Shown: positions 26,485 to 34,311, counted from the first letter of the stretch. The stretch: 38,263 bases of DNA from Sphingobacterium alimentarium (GCF_004342685.1 NZ_SMBZ01000038.1:1-38263); one strand, 5' to 3'. The notes: generated from the sequence alone by a model not told the origin. A program made the numbers and translations.

Positions 26485-26838
26485 TTAGGGTTTGCCCGAT
26501 TTTAGTTTTCTGCCTTTTTCGATATAGCTTTTGCCTTTTGCCATTAGTTCCTGTACAAATTCATCACTGCTTTGTACAGCATTTGCGTTCAGCATATCTT
26601 TAATTGCTCCAATGGTGTAGAAATACTGACCGTAGATTTTTGAGTAGGCTATCTCTCCTTTGGTACGCATACGCCAGAGGGTTTTCTCGCTGATATGCAG
26701 GTATTGGCATACCTCGTGGTTATTGAGCCACAAGTCATCATAGCCGGTATCTTCCAGTCTTTTCAGATAGTCGGCAATAGCGTTGATACGGCTGTTTAGC
26801 TGTTGCCACGCTTCTTCTTCAATGGTTATTATTTTCAT
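26485..26838 (-). CDS. HTH excisionase-like protein (Xis2c position)
   Basis: A 117-residue protein. An N-terminal helical segment is followed by the helix-turn-helix WLNNHEVCQYLHISEKTLWR and a wing (KGEIAYSKIYGQYFYTIGAI). It has a basic C-terminus ending RKLKSGKP. It is the first gene downstream of a 250-base regulatory gap, corresponding to xis2c in CTnDOT. Its role is likely DNA bending or operon control during excision. Confidence 0.83.
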   Translation of the reverse strand: MKIITIEEEAWQQLNSRINAIADYLKRLEDTGYDDLWLNNHEVCQYLHISEKTLWRMRTKGEIAYSKIYGQYFYTIGAIKDMLNANAVQSSDEFVQELMAKGKSYIEKGRKLKSGKP

Positions 26839-26904
26839 TGCATAGCTTTTAAAAGTTCACTATGCAAAATTGATAAGGGTGGTAGAGTTTGTCCGCCAAG
26901 CCTC

Positions 26905-27025
26905 GCCAATTGGTTTAGCAGTTTTTTGAAATTTTTTACAATCACGGAAAACCCTTGTTTAATAAGGGTTTTAAGGCATTTCGGATATTTTGGAATGGAG
27001 TTTTGAGAACACTTGCCAATTGGCA
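26905..27025. promoter_or_regulatory. Candidate control region between rteC and the HTH genes
   Basis: Two CCAATTGG palindromes lie at 26906-26913 and 27016-27023; the second is extended to TGCCAATTGGCA at 27014-27025. Between them is a hairpin, AAAACCCTT/AAGGGTTTT (26948-26956 and 26964-26972). This is the only intergenic space upstream of the excision operon and downstream of rteC. In CTnDOT, RteC activates the xis promoter from an upstream inverted repeat, so these palindromes are candidate sites. The hairpin could instead terminate or attenuate rteC read-through. Confidence 0.5.
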
Positions 27026-27088
27026 GATATGGGCAAAGAAAAAGCAGTACATTTTGTGGACTGCTTTGAACATACTGTTTTAATTTAG

Positions 27089-27934
27089 CTAAAGGTCTTT
27101 ATCCATATATTCTTCAAGGGATATTTTGAGTTGGTCTAAGAATGCCGTTCGGGAACCTGCCCTTGTCTTCATTCGGTGGAAAGAGTGATGTATGTCGTTT
27201 AAGGGAGTTCTAAATAGCACCTGAAAAATTAAAGCTAATTTTCGGATGCCTATTTTTCCGTACGCAATGGAGTTTGAAGCATATAGGGCGTATATCAGTT
27301 CAATAAGTGCATTTTGAGAATTTGTCCACGAAATATCCTTGTTTGCATCTCCATTTAGTAAAATTGTATCGGGGTTTTCTTCGGGGTTGATTTTGGTAAG
27401 CATATAAGTATAAAGTAATTCGTTCGCTATAATATAGGCTATCTTGTTATCATAATATGTTGAAAAACTAAGGTCAATTTCAAATACGCCACTCTTTAAT
27501 CCATCGTGGTAATTGATTTGTCCGAGCCTGAAATAAGTATGGTCACGGTCTGTCCTTCCTGCACGGTAGTATCGGTAAAAATCCTCATTGCAAATACTTT
27601 CTTTATATTCTGATTTGAGGTTTTTTAACAGGTTCTCATAATAGCTTTGATGTATTTTACCATTGCTCACGGGGCAGGTTGTTTCAATGCGGAATACTTT
27701 GTTATAGTAAATGAGTTTCCCTAAAATTTGCGGCTTAATATTCTTAAAAAATTCAATCTCCTGCTGTTCATTCGTAAAACTATCCTTCAATACTTTTGCT
27801 TTTATGGTACATAGCATTTCTTTTAGGAATAAGGTCATTTGGTATGACTCATCAGCCGTTCGCATCATTTGAGAAGAAAGTTTGCCTTCCTGATGTAGAA
27901 TTTGCGATAATATTTTATTCAACACGATTTCCAT
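27089..27934 (-). CDS. rteC: RteC-domain regulator of the excision operon
   Basis: A 281-residue RteC-family protein, distantly related to the copies at 12481 and 14930. It shares EIEFFKNIKPQILGKLIYYN, a YYRAGRTD segment where the others have YYRTNN, NALIELIYALYASN, and LNDIHHSFHRMKTRAGSRTA near the end. It is the first gene of the - strand run leading to the Xis-like genes and topB, matching the functional link known for CTnDOT RteC. It starts about 190 bases from a strong bidirectional hairpin, close to the presumed element end. Confidence 0.88.
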   Translation of the reverse strand: MEIVLNKILSQILHQEGKLSSQMMRTADESYQMTLFLKEMLCTIKAKVLKDSFTNEQQEIEFFKNIKPQILGKLIYYNKVFRIETTCPVSNGKIHQSYYENLLKNLKSEYKESICNEDFYRYYRAGRTDRDHTYFRLGQINYHDGLKSGVFEIDLSFSTYYDNKIAYIIANELLYTYMLTKINPEENPDTILLNGDANKDISWTNSQNALIELIYALYASNSIAYGKIGIRKLALIFQVLFRTPLNDIHHSFHRMKTRAGSRTAFLDQLKISLEEYMDKDL

Positions 27935-28086
27935 AGCGTAGTCATTTTAAACGTTAGCACTATTTGTTTCGGAGTCACAACTATTGTTGATACCCCAAAA
28001 TTTGGAAATAATATTGTAACCAATATCACAGATTATCCCCAGTGGGGAGATTTTTTTGATATTGCAAGTGGAAAGGAAAAAGAGCG
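27935..28086. other. Upstream region of rteC, no gene seen
   Basis: This 152-base non-coding stretch lies between rteC and the hairpin at 28087. It contains a short CCCC-AGT-GGGG motif followed by Ts (28037-28054), which could be a weak + strand terminator. No convincing promoter for rteC was found. Confidence 0.4.
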
Positions 28087-28124
28087 AATAAAGGGTAAAG
28101 TAGATTAGTGCTTTACCCTTTATT
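28087..28124. terminator. Strong bidirectional hairpin near the element end
   Basis: A perfect 14-bp stem (AATAAAGGGTAAAG paired with CTTTACCCTTTATT) with a 10-base loop. A/T tracts on both sides would allow termination in either direction. It separates rteC from the truncated chromosomal gene and may insulate element from host transcription. Confidence 0.75.
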
Positions 28125-28126
28125 TA

Positions 28127-28136
28127 TTATATTTGC
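28127..28136 (+). other. Possible CTnDOT-like integration core
   Basis: TTATATTTGC matches nine of ten positions of the GTAnnTTTGC core described for CTnDOT-type integration. It lies three bases past the hairpin, near the change from element to chromosome. The match is also what a Bacteroidota -7 promoter box looks like, so specificity is low. Confidence 0.25.
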
Positions 28137-28232
28137 ACTAATGATTTACAAGGTAATCAAATGAAAGCAAGTGCAGTGAGCACCATTACTAAATCGTTAC
28201 CGATAGAGTTTTCTACTCTTGTAAACTGCTCT

Positions 28233-28670
28233 TTATAAGTCACTTTGGGCTTTATTAATCTTTTTATCAAAAAAATAGTCAGATCCAGCATTTTTCATCC
28301 AGTTGGTGTAGGCCCTTAAATGGTACACCCCTTCTGTTATCGTATCTTGCAACTCAAAATTTCCCAAACCAACACCCATAGGCGTAGAAATGGTCACGCG
28401 ATCGACAACCTCATTCGCTGGGCTAATTAATTCAGCATATAATACTCCACTGAGGCTGGAAAAGAGATTGTGTATACCTAGAGTAGTGTAAGCCTTAAAA
28501 TATATCGTTTCCCCCGCTGCGTATACGGGCTTGTCGGTATGTACATATATTTTCTCCTGTGGAGATTGCTGGTGTGTGTCCTGGACGCGAGTCAAAAATT
28601 GTTGGATATCTTGCCCTTTGACATTAAAAAGCGAAAATAGAAAAATAGCTGTAATAAGCTTCGATTTCAT
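28233..28670 (-). pseudogene. MG2-domain secreted protein, C-terminally truncated
   Basis: A signal peptide (ending FNVKGQ) is followed by an alpha-2-macroglobulin MG2-type domain: KIYVHTDKPVYAAGETIYFK, then a bait-like strand series ending in YHLRAYTNWMKNAG. Proteins of Bacteroidota that start this way usually run to 800 residues or more and continue into receptor-like domains; this one stops after 145 residues. The last nine residues (KINKAQSDL) look unrelated to the family. A one-base frame change at the end would add about 30 open codons. The break coincides with the presumed edge of the conjugative element, so insertion or deletion by that element probably cut the gene. Confidence 0.75.
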
Positions 28671-28765
28671 AGATTATTGATAATTAGTCTCCTAAAGATA
28701 TTCTATTTTTTTGGGAATATCCTCTCTAACCGTGTTTTAATTCTTAAGAATACCATGTGAGATTG

Positions 28766-28773
28766 TATATTTG
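28766..28773 (+). promoter_or_regulatory. -7 box of purD
   Basis: TATATTTG matches the TAnnTTTG consensus. It lies only four bases upstream of the purD ATG, implying a transcript with almost no 5' leader. Confidence 0.6.
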
Positions 28774-28777
28774 TATT

Positions 28778-30052
28778 ATGAATATCTTAATCGTTGGATC
28801 TGGCGGTCGTGAATCTGCCTTTGCTTATAAAATAGCGCAAAGCCCTAAATTAACTAATCTTTTTATTGCACCAGGAAACGCTGGAACCGAACAATACGGT
28901 AAAAACGTCGACTTAAAAGTTACAGACTTCGACGGAATAGCGTCCTTCGCGTTGGCGAATAATATAGAGATAATCCTTATTGGTCCCGAAGAACCTCTTG
29001 TAAAAGGTATACATGATTATTTTTTGGGCAGAGAAGATGTGAAACATATAGCGGTAATCGGACCGCAACAATTGGGGGCACAACTCGAAGGATCGAAAGA
29101 TTTTTCGAAAGAATTTATGTTTAGACATAATATTCCTACAGCAGCCTACAAATCTTTTAACCAAGATAACCTCGAAGAAGGCTTAGCCTATTTAGAAACA
29201 CAAAATCTCCCCATTGTCCTTAAAGCAGATGGTTTAGCTGCTGGCAAGGGCGTCTTGATCTGTGAAACGCTTGAGGATGCTAAAGCCGAATTAAAGGCGA
29301 TGATTGCTGATGCAAAATTTGGAGCAGCAAGCAGCGTCGTGGTTATTGAAGAATTCTTAAAAGGTATAGAACTTTCGGTTTTTGTACTTACAGACGGCGA
29401 ATCTTACAAAGTATTGCCATCAGCCAAAGATTACAAACGTATAGGTGAAGGGGACACAGGACTTAACACGGGCGGAATGGGCTCCATCTCCCCTGTTCCA
29501 TTTGCTACCGAAGAATTCTTATCAAAAGTCGAAAACCGTATCATCAAGCCGACTATTGAAGGCTTGAAACAAGATAACATTCCTTACAAAGGATTTATTT
29601 TCATTGGATTAATGAATGTAGGTGGTGATCCTTATGTCATAGAGTACAATGTGCGCATGGGTGATCCAGAGACAGAATCAGTATTGCCACGTATCGAATC
29701 TGACCTTGTCGATTTACTAGAAGGTGTAGCCAAAGGTGATCTTGCTACGCGATCCTATACAGTAAGCCCGAAAACAGCGGTAACAGTCATGTTGGTGTCT
29801 GGTGGGTACCCGGGAGATTACGAATCCGGTAAGGTGATTACTAATATGGAGAATGTAAAAGAATCTATTGTCTTTCATGCGGGAACGAAATCTGTGGACG
29901 GACAAGTGGTTACAGCCGGCGGTCGTGTAATAGCAGTCACTACATTGCAAGATGACCTTTTTACAGCGCTGCAACAAGCAACAGCGGATGCTGGACGTAT
30001 ATTTTACCCCGGAAAATACTTCCGTACGGATATCGGTTTTGATTTAATTTAA
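28778..30052 (+). CDS. purD: Phosphoribosylamine-glycine ligase
   Basis: A 424-residue ATP-grasp enzyme of normal length, catalysing the second step of purine synthesis (phosphoribosylamine plus glycine to GAR). The N-terminal nucleotide-binding motif ILIVGSGGRESAFAYKIAQS and LFIAPGNAGTEQYG are present. So are the ATP-grasp segments VLKADGLAAGKGVLICET and DTGLNTGGMGSISPVP, and the Mg site EYNVRMGDPETESVLPR. The ATG at 28778 is preferred to a GTG 21 bases upstream because family members begin MNILIVGSGG and the GTG lies ahead of the -7 box. It is a chromosomal housekeeping gene, which anchors the right part of the window as host DNA. Confidence 0.97.
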   Translation: MNILIVGSGGRESAFAYKIAQSPKLTNLFIAPGNAGTEQYGKNVDLKVTDFDGIASFALANNIEIILIGPEEPLVKGIHDYFLGREDVKHIAVIGPQQLGAQLEGSKDFSKEFMFRHNIPTAAYKSFNQDNLEEGLAYLETQNLPIVLKADGLAAGKGVLICETLEDAKAELKAMIADAKFGAASSVVVIEEFLKGIELSVFVLTDGESYKVLPSAKDYKRIGEGDTGLNTGGMGSISPVPFATEEFLSKVENRIIKPTIEGLKQDNIPYKGFIFIGLMNVGGDPYVIEYNVRMGDPETESVLPRIESDLVDLLEGVAKGDLATRSYTVSPKTAVTVMLVSGGYPGDYESGKVITNMENVKESIVFHAGTKSVDGQVVTAGGRVIAVTTLQDDLFTALQQATADAGRIFYPGKYFRTDIGFDLI

Positions 30053-30101
30053 AAATATTAATTTCAGAATCAACGAATTATAAAAAAGCGTTGAAAAATA
30101 T

Positions 30102-30132
30102 TTTGATGATGCAAATTATGCCCTTATATTTG
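30102..30132 (+). promoter_or_regulatory. Promoter of tRNA-Glu copy 1
   Basis: TTTG at 30102-30105 and TATATTTG at 30125-30132 are separated by 19 bases, the expected Bacteroidota -33/-7 spacing. The tRNA begins 18 bases downstream. Confidence 0.8.
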
Positions 30133-30150
30133 CATCATCAAATTCAATAA

Positions 30151-30222
30151 GGCCCGTTCGTCTAGGGGTTAGGACGCAAGATTTTCATTCTTGAAACAGG
30201 GGTTCGATTCCCCTACGGGCTA
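30151..30222 (+). tRNA. tRNA-Glu (TTC), copy 1
   Basis: A 72-nt cloverleaf. The acceptor stem GGCCCGT pairs with ACGGGCT (a G-T wobble at the first pair), the anticodon is TTC in ATTTTCATT, the T-arm is AGGGG-TTCGATT-CCCCT and the discriminator is A. CCA is not encoded. It is identical over its full length to the tRNA at 34212. A recombinase gene follows, so its 3' end is the likely integration target. Confidence 0.96.
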
Positions 30223-30245
30223 CTAAATCGAAGATCAAAACATAC

Positions 30246-30286
30246 AAAAGCTTGCAAATTTAACGTTTGCAGGCTTTTTTGTTTTT
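30246..30286 (+). terminator. Terminator after tRNA-Glu copy 1
   Basis: The stem AAAAGCTTGCAAA/TTTGCAGGCTTTT (one wobble) has a seven-base loop and a T-rich tail. A related hairpin follows copy 2. Confidence 0.8.
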
Positions 30287-30324
30287 ACGGCAGGTCAAAA
30301 TGTTCAGAAATTCGCAAACTTCTA

Positions 30325-30369
30325 GTGAGTCATTCAGTGAGTCAATAAATTTGAATGAAGCACTCACTG
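30325..30369. repeat. GTGAGTCA repeat cluster upstream of integrase 1
   Basis: GTGAGTCA occurs at 30325-30332 and 30337-30344 (12-bp period), with an inverted ACTCACTG at 30362-30369. The same pattern precedes integrase 2. The position between the tRNA 3' end and the recombinase start suggests arm-type binding sites or an autoregulatory operator. Confidence 0.65.
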
Positions 30370-30471
30370 AAACGCATTTAATTCACTGATTTACAAGATG
30401 TTCTACAATCGAACATCTTGATGTGTTTTCGCTGCAAGGCTAATTTTGTTAAACATTTTAAATGTTAAATC

Positions 30472-31688
30472 ATGAGTACAAATTATTCCTTGCTCTTCTA
30501 CTTGAAGAAACCAAAGAATTATGTGAGTGGTGCTAGGCCTATTTACATGAGAATTACGATCGATGGATCGGTATGTGAAATCTCCACAGGAAAGAGTTGT
30601 GAACCAAGTCGATGGAATTCCAAAGCAAATGGATCTAAAGGAAATACTGAGGAAGTCAAGACTTTAAACAGCTATTTGGAAACATTGAATCTGAAAGTTG
30701 CCGCCATGCATCTTGAAATCTTGAAAATGGGAGAAATCCCTACCATTGAACTTCTTAAATCAAAATTTACAGGAAAGACAGAAAATCAAAAGACCTTATT
30801 GTCGGTTCTAAAAGAGCATAACGTTAAAATGGAATCTTTGCTTGGCAATGGATTTCGGGAGAATACCTTAAAGGGATACAGGACGACGTATTTACATTTA
30901 GAAAGTTATATTACAAAGCAGTTTTCAACTACAGATATTGAACTTCGTAAAATTGACCATTCTTTCGTGGTAGGCTATGAATATTATCTTCGATCTGAAA
31001 AAGGATGCTCTGATATTTCAGCTGCCAAATACATGAAGCATCTAAGAAAGATTATTAATCTAAGTCTAGCTCATGAATGGGTTACCTCAAATCCTTTCAA
31101 GTTTTATAAAACATATGCCAAGCCCAAAGAGAAATCCTATCTGAACAGAGACGAACTAACACGAATCGAAAACAAAAAGCTTAATATTCTAAGGCTCCAA
31201 CATGTCAGGGATGTATTTGGGTTCTGCTGTTATACGGGACTTTCCTATGCGGATGTATCAAAATTAATCAAACGCAATATTGAAGTCGGGGTTGATAATC
31301 GATTTTGGATAAAGATCAAAAGACAAAAGACAAATACACTTTCATCTATTCCCATCCTTCCAAAGGCACTTGAAATTTTAGAGGCTTATAAAGATTATCC
31401 ACCTTGTGAATCTAACGGACAATTATTGCCCATATTGAGCAATCTGAAAATGAACAGCTATCTAAAAGAAATAGCAGATCTGTGTGGAATAACGAAGAAC
31501 TGACCTTTCATATTGCTAGGCATACGTTCGCAACCACAGTAACGCTTTCAAATGGGGTACCGATTGAAACGGTTTCCAAGATGCTAGGTCACATTGATAT
31601 TCGCACAACACAGCATTACGCAAAATTATTAGACAATCGGATAAGTAAGGATATGGAAAATCTTATTGCAAAGCTTGAAACGTATTGA
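30472..31688 (+). pseudogene. Tyrosine recombinase 1, frameshifted
   Basis: Two overlapping frames (30472-31503 and a downstream frame to 31688) together match the intact integrase at 34533 along its whole length. The break is at about 31497: this copy reads ACGAAGAACTGACC where one extra G (ACGAAGGAACTG) would join the frames. The first frame ends GITKN. The second carries HIARHTF, MLGHIDI and TTQHYAKLL, the HxxR, second His and nucleophile Tyr. The first piece alone lacks the nucleophile, so the enzyme is inactive unless the base is a sequencing error or the frame shifts during translation. The usual first catalytic Arg is replaced by Ser in CCYTGLSYADV, as in IntDOT-type enzymes. Confidence 0.85.
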
Positions 31689-32011
31689 CAGTTACGAATA
31701 CCTTTCGACAATCAATTTATTATAGATAAAATCTCTGATCAAGACTGTCTGGATACCCAAAAAATAGGGAATTTTATACATTTAGTTATAAATACCCATT
31801 AAATATTGGAAATAAGTTCGGGACGCTGCGGGTCACTTTCTAAATAACCGCTTTGGTTGCCTTAAACGGCTAGAGTAACTTAATGTTAATTTTCGATTAA
31901 TATTATAATTTCGTTTTAGATTATTTTGATACCACCAATCCAATCTTTTTGAATTGGCGGTATCAAAAAAAGTCTAAAATGTTATGAATTTCTAAAAACC
32001 AGCAATAAAGA
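31689..32011. other. Intergenic region between convergent genes
   Basis: No gene is seen. The stretch holds one hairpin with arms at 31924-31939 and 31953-31968 (TTTTGATACCACCAAT paired with ATTGGCGGTATCAAAA, one mismatch). It lies between the 3' ends of integrase 1 (+) and the oxidoreductase gene (-) and probably ends transcription from one or both sides. Confidence 0.6.
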
Positions 32012-32860
32012 TTACTGAATTAGAAAGGTTTTAATGGCGTCCTTTAAAGTTGTAGTTGGTCTACCCAACAATGAAGATAATGTTTTTGAATCATCAAATA
32101 AGTCATCTTTGGAAGCACCTATATCCCAACCAGCTATCGAAGCTGCTAATGATTCTGGTAAGCCTATTTTAATTAATAATTCTGAATACTCCTTTTCAGA
32201 AATATTTTTGTACTGGATGAACTTACCAGATTGTTCAGATGCCTCTTTGGCAAAATCTGCCAATGTATAGGCTATATCTCCGGCTAGTTCATAAGTTTTA
32301 TTAGCATGTCCGTCACCTGTTAGAACTTTAGCTGCAGCTTCGGCATAATCTTCGCGCGATGCCGAAGAAATTTTACCCTCACCGGCAGATCCTGCCAATA
32401 TGCCGGATTCGATTGCACCGGCCAATGATCCGAAGTAGTTTTCTGTATACCAACCATTCCGCAAAATGGTGTAAGTAATTCCAGACTCTTTTAAAATTAG
32501 TTCAGTTGCTAAATGCTCTGTTGCCAGATTCAAACTTGAAGTATCTGCATGAAGAAGACTTGTATATATAATCTGTTTAACGCCTGATGCTTTGGCCGCT
32601 TCAATAACATTTTTGTGTTGAACTTCGCGTTGACCAACTTCACTGCCAGAAATTAAAAGCAACTTATCTATTCCTTTCAAGGATTCTGCTAAAGTTTCCG
32701 GATTGGAATAATCAAACAAACGTACTTCTATCCCCAGTTCTACCGCTTTTTCAGGTGATCGTACCAAAGCAACTAAGTGATCTGAAGGTGTATACAATTT
32801 TAATTTATCAACAGCTATTCGACCTAGTTGACCTGTTGCTCCCGTAATTCCAATTTTCAT
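32012..32860 (-). CDS. NmrA-like NAD(P)H:quinone oxidoreductase (QorB type)
   Basis: A 282-residue Rossmann-fold protein of the NmrA/QorB group. The N-terminus MKIGITGATGQLGRIAVDKL carries the GxxGxxG nucleotide-binding loop. LLLISGSEVGQREVQHKNVI, GVKQIIYTSLLHAD and YTILRNGWYTENYF are typical of the NAD(P)H:quinone oxidoreductase 2 family, which reduces quinones and protects against electrophiles. It follows an Rrf2-family regulator gene on the same strand with a 101-base gap that contains a candidate operator. The pair looks like a self-contained redox or electrophile response unit. Confidence 0.88.
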   Translation of the reverse strand: MKIGITGATGQLGRIAVDKLKLYTPSDHLVALVRSPEKAVELGIEVRLFDYSNPETLAESLKGIDKLLLISGSEVGQREVQHKNVIEAAKASGVKQIIYTSLLHADTSSLNLATEHLATELILKESGITYTILRNGWYTENYFGSLAGAIESGILAGSAGEGKISSASREDYAEAAAKVLTGDGHANKTYELAGDIAYTLADFAKEASEQSGKFIQYKNISEKEYSELLIKIGLPESLAASIAGWDIGASKDDLFDDSKTLSSLLGRPTTTLKDAIKTFLIQ

Positions 32861-32925
32861 ATGTTCTTGTTATTTAATGTTTCTAAAAAAACGAATGTAT
32901 AACTCCTTAATATTAATCTATAATA

Positions 32926-32944
32926 TGTAATATGTTTTGTTACA
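32926..32944 (-). promoter_or_regulatory. Candidate Rrf2 operator upstream of the oxidoreductase gene
   Basis: TGTAA-N9-TTACA, extended to eight paired bases per arm (ATATGTAA/TTACATAT, 32923-32947). The same half-sites and spacing are found at the regulator's own promoter (33397-33415). A probable -7 box (TACATTCG on the - strand, 32892-32899) lies between the operator and the start codon. Confidence 0.65.
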
Positions 32945-32961
32945 TATAGGATGAAATTTTT

Positions 32962-33369
32962 TTAAAATTGATTTAAAAAGTCGGCTAAACTTTGTTTTCC
33001 CAAACTCTCTTTTATGAGGAGATCAGTTCGTTTAAATAATGAATCTAACCTTTCATTGATCTGGCTTCCAATGAAACATTGAGGATTAGTATTGAGATTT
33101 TTTCTTCCCAACATATCGGAATAATGTACGATTTCCAGAATCTCCGATAGGTAGATTAAACTTGCTGGGCGATTTAATTTCGCCCCCCCATCTTTTCCCT
33201 TTTTCGTCTGTATCAACCCGGCTCCCGAAAGAAAGATAATCTCTTTACGTACGATCACTGGGTTTATATTGATACTTCCTGCAATAAATTCAGAACTGAG
33301 CCATTCCTCAGGCTTGAGCGCTAGAAGTGTAAGGATATGAACCGATGTCGCAAATCTTGTATTATTCAT
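32962..33369 (-). CDS. Rrf2-family transcriptional regulator
   Basis: A 135-residue winged-helix repressor. The N-terminal part reads RFATSVHILTLLALKPEEWL, with the recognition region SSEFIAGSININPVIVRKEI followed by the wing KTKKGKDGGAKLNRP-like segment (here IQTKKGKDGGAKLNRP). A single cysteine lies in the C-terminal half (NPQCFIG), in place of the three-cysteine iron-sulfur site of IscR or NsrR, so a thiol or other sensor is more likely. A -7 box (TATATTTG, 33375-33382 on the - strand) ends five bases before the ATG. The palindromic operator overlaps the expected -33 region, which suggests autorepression. The oxidoreductase gene downstream is the obvious target. Confidence 0.88.
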   Translation of the reverse strand: MNNTRFATSVHILTLLALKPEEWLSSEFIAGSININPVIVRKEIIFLSGAGLIQTKKGKDGGAKLNRPASLIYLSEILEIVHYSDMLGRKNLNTNPQCFIGSQINERLDSLFKRTDLLIKESLGKQSLADFLNQF

Positions 33370-33385
33370 TGGGGCAAATATAATA

Positions 33386-33426
33386 AAAATTTTAATTGTA
33401 ATGTTTTTTATTACAATTAAAATTTT
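33386..33426 (-). promoter_or_regulatory. Palindromic operator at the Rrf2 gene promoter
   Basis: A perfect inverted repeat with 17-bp arms (33386-33402 and 33410-33426) and a seven-base spacer. Its core is TGTAA-N9-TTACA at 33397-33415, matching the site before the oxidoreductase gene. It lies 28 bases upstream of the regulator's start codon. It could also act as a hairpin. Confidence 0.7.
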
Positions 33427-33523
33427 ATTTTCGGAATTTGCTATAGCTTCTGGTCCCTTCTCAACTATTCAATAACAAACCTTGATTGATTAATAAAATT
33501 AAATGGGAATATTGCCCATAAAC

Positions 33524-33560
33524 AAAAAAGGCACCCTAATCAAATTTTGTATGGGATGCC
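33524..33560 (-). terminator. Terminator downstream of the XRE remnant
   Basis: On the - strand GGCATCCC pairs with GGGTGCC (one bulge) and is followed by TTTTTTG. It sits 20 bases beyond the end of the XRE pseudogene. Confidence 0.6.
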
Positions 33561-33579
33561 AAATATGTATTTGGTAGTT

Positions 33580-33922
33580 TTAGTTTTGTGAATTTAACAG
33601 CTCTTCAAGATATGTTATCTTTTCCTTTTCAGCATTTAGCAATTGTTCGTAAAGTTTTGTATTTTTTCATAAACTTCAATGAGCTTGTCAATTGGATTAA
33701 AATTGTAATTAACACAACCTGAATTATCATATAAATTACTAGAAATTATATTTATTGCAGCTTCCTCATTAAATCTTTGAATAGCTTCAGGAGTAACATT
33801 CAGGATTTTTGCGATTTGTTCTAAATATCTGCTTCAATCTTCTCTTTAGCTTCCAACTGAGATACTTTCTTCTGAGTACTAAGTCCTTTTTTCTTTAGAA
33901 GGATAAGTGTTCTGAGTTCCAT
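33580..33922 (-). pseudogene. XRE/HTH-type regulator, decayed
   Basis: Read on the - strand, one protein is spread over three frames. The first is MELRTLILLKKKGLSTQKKV to a TAG. The second runs from YLEQIAKILNVTPEAIQRFN through EEAAINIISSNLYDNSGCVN and NFNPIDKLIEVYEKIQ. The third starts at KLYEQLLNAEKEKITYLEEL and ends NSQN. The order and wording match small Bacteroidota XRE-family proteins with a C-terminal coiled coil. At least two frameshifts separate the pieces, and the helix-turn-helix itself is worn. It is a dead gene inside the first integrase island. Confidence 0.7.
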
Positions 33923-33931
33923 TTTGTCTTT

Positions 33932-34042
33932 CCGTTTGATCTGGTAGAACGATTGGTATTTGCTTCTTTCCTGGATGACACCACTCAGCAAAACTACTGG
34001 CTGGCCTATCAGGGCACGCTAAAGCAGTTTGTGAAGGCATAG
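33932..34042 (+). pseudogene. C-terminal gene fragment of unknown family
   Basis: A 36-codon open frame without a start codon. It includes DLVERLVFASFLDDTTQQNY and ends LKQFVKA. Composition and codon use look protein-like, and it abuts the 5' end of the decayed XRE gene. I do not recognise the family. Probably a leftover from an earlier insertion. Confidence 0.35.
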
Positions 34043-34162
34043 GTCGTTTCTATTATCCACTCTCGCTTTTCATTAGGTGTTCTTTATTTTAAGGAATCTG
34101 TGTTTATGGATTTGAAAAATAAGTGCATAGCAAAGTATATCTTGATTTTTTTCACAAAACAT

Positions 34163-34193
34163 TTTGACTAAAAAAAATTTACTTCTATATTTG
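34163..34193 (+). promoter_or_regulatory. Promoter of tRNA-Glu copy 2
   Basis: TTTG at 34163-34166 and TATATTTG at 34186-34193 with a 19-base spacer. The tRNA begins 18 bases later, the same geometry as copy 1, although the surrounding sequence differs. Confidence 0.8.
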
Positions 34194-34211
34194 CACCACT
34201 TCAGAAATGAT

Positions 34212-34283
34212 GGCCCGTTCGTCTAGGGGTTAGGACGCAAGATTTTCATTCTTGAAACAGGGGTTCGATTCCCCTACGGGCTA
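34212..34283 (+). tRNA. tRNA-Glu (TTC), copy 2
   Basis: Identical over all 72 nt to the tRNA at 30151, with the same TTC anticodon and no encoded CCA. It has its own promoter and terminator, so it is a complete gene and not just an attachment-site fragment. The sequence just past its 3' end (AGATCAAAACAT) is also shared with copy 1. An intact integrase gene follows. Confidence 0.96.
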
Positions 34284-34311
34284 CAGATCTTGAGATCAAA
34301 ACATGCTAAAG

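Noticed and set aside
15684..28124. A complete conjugative element in the window
   Set aside because: No tra, mob or coupling-protein genes and no integrase for this backbone are present; only cargo, regulators and the excision operon are seen.
28757..28777. GTG at 28757 as the purD start
   Set aside because: It lies upstream of the -7 box, and the extra seven residues do not match the family N-terminus; ATG 28778 fits.
30325..30369. GTGAGTCA repeats as a CRISPR-like array
   Set aside because: Only two direct copies of 8 bp with a 4-bp gap and one inverted partial copy; no spacer pattern and no cas genes.
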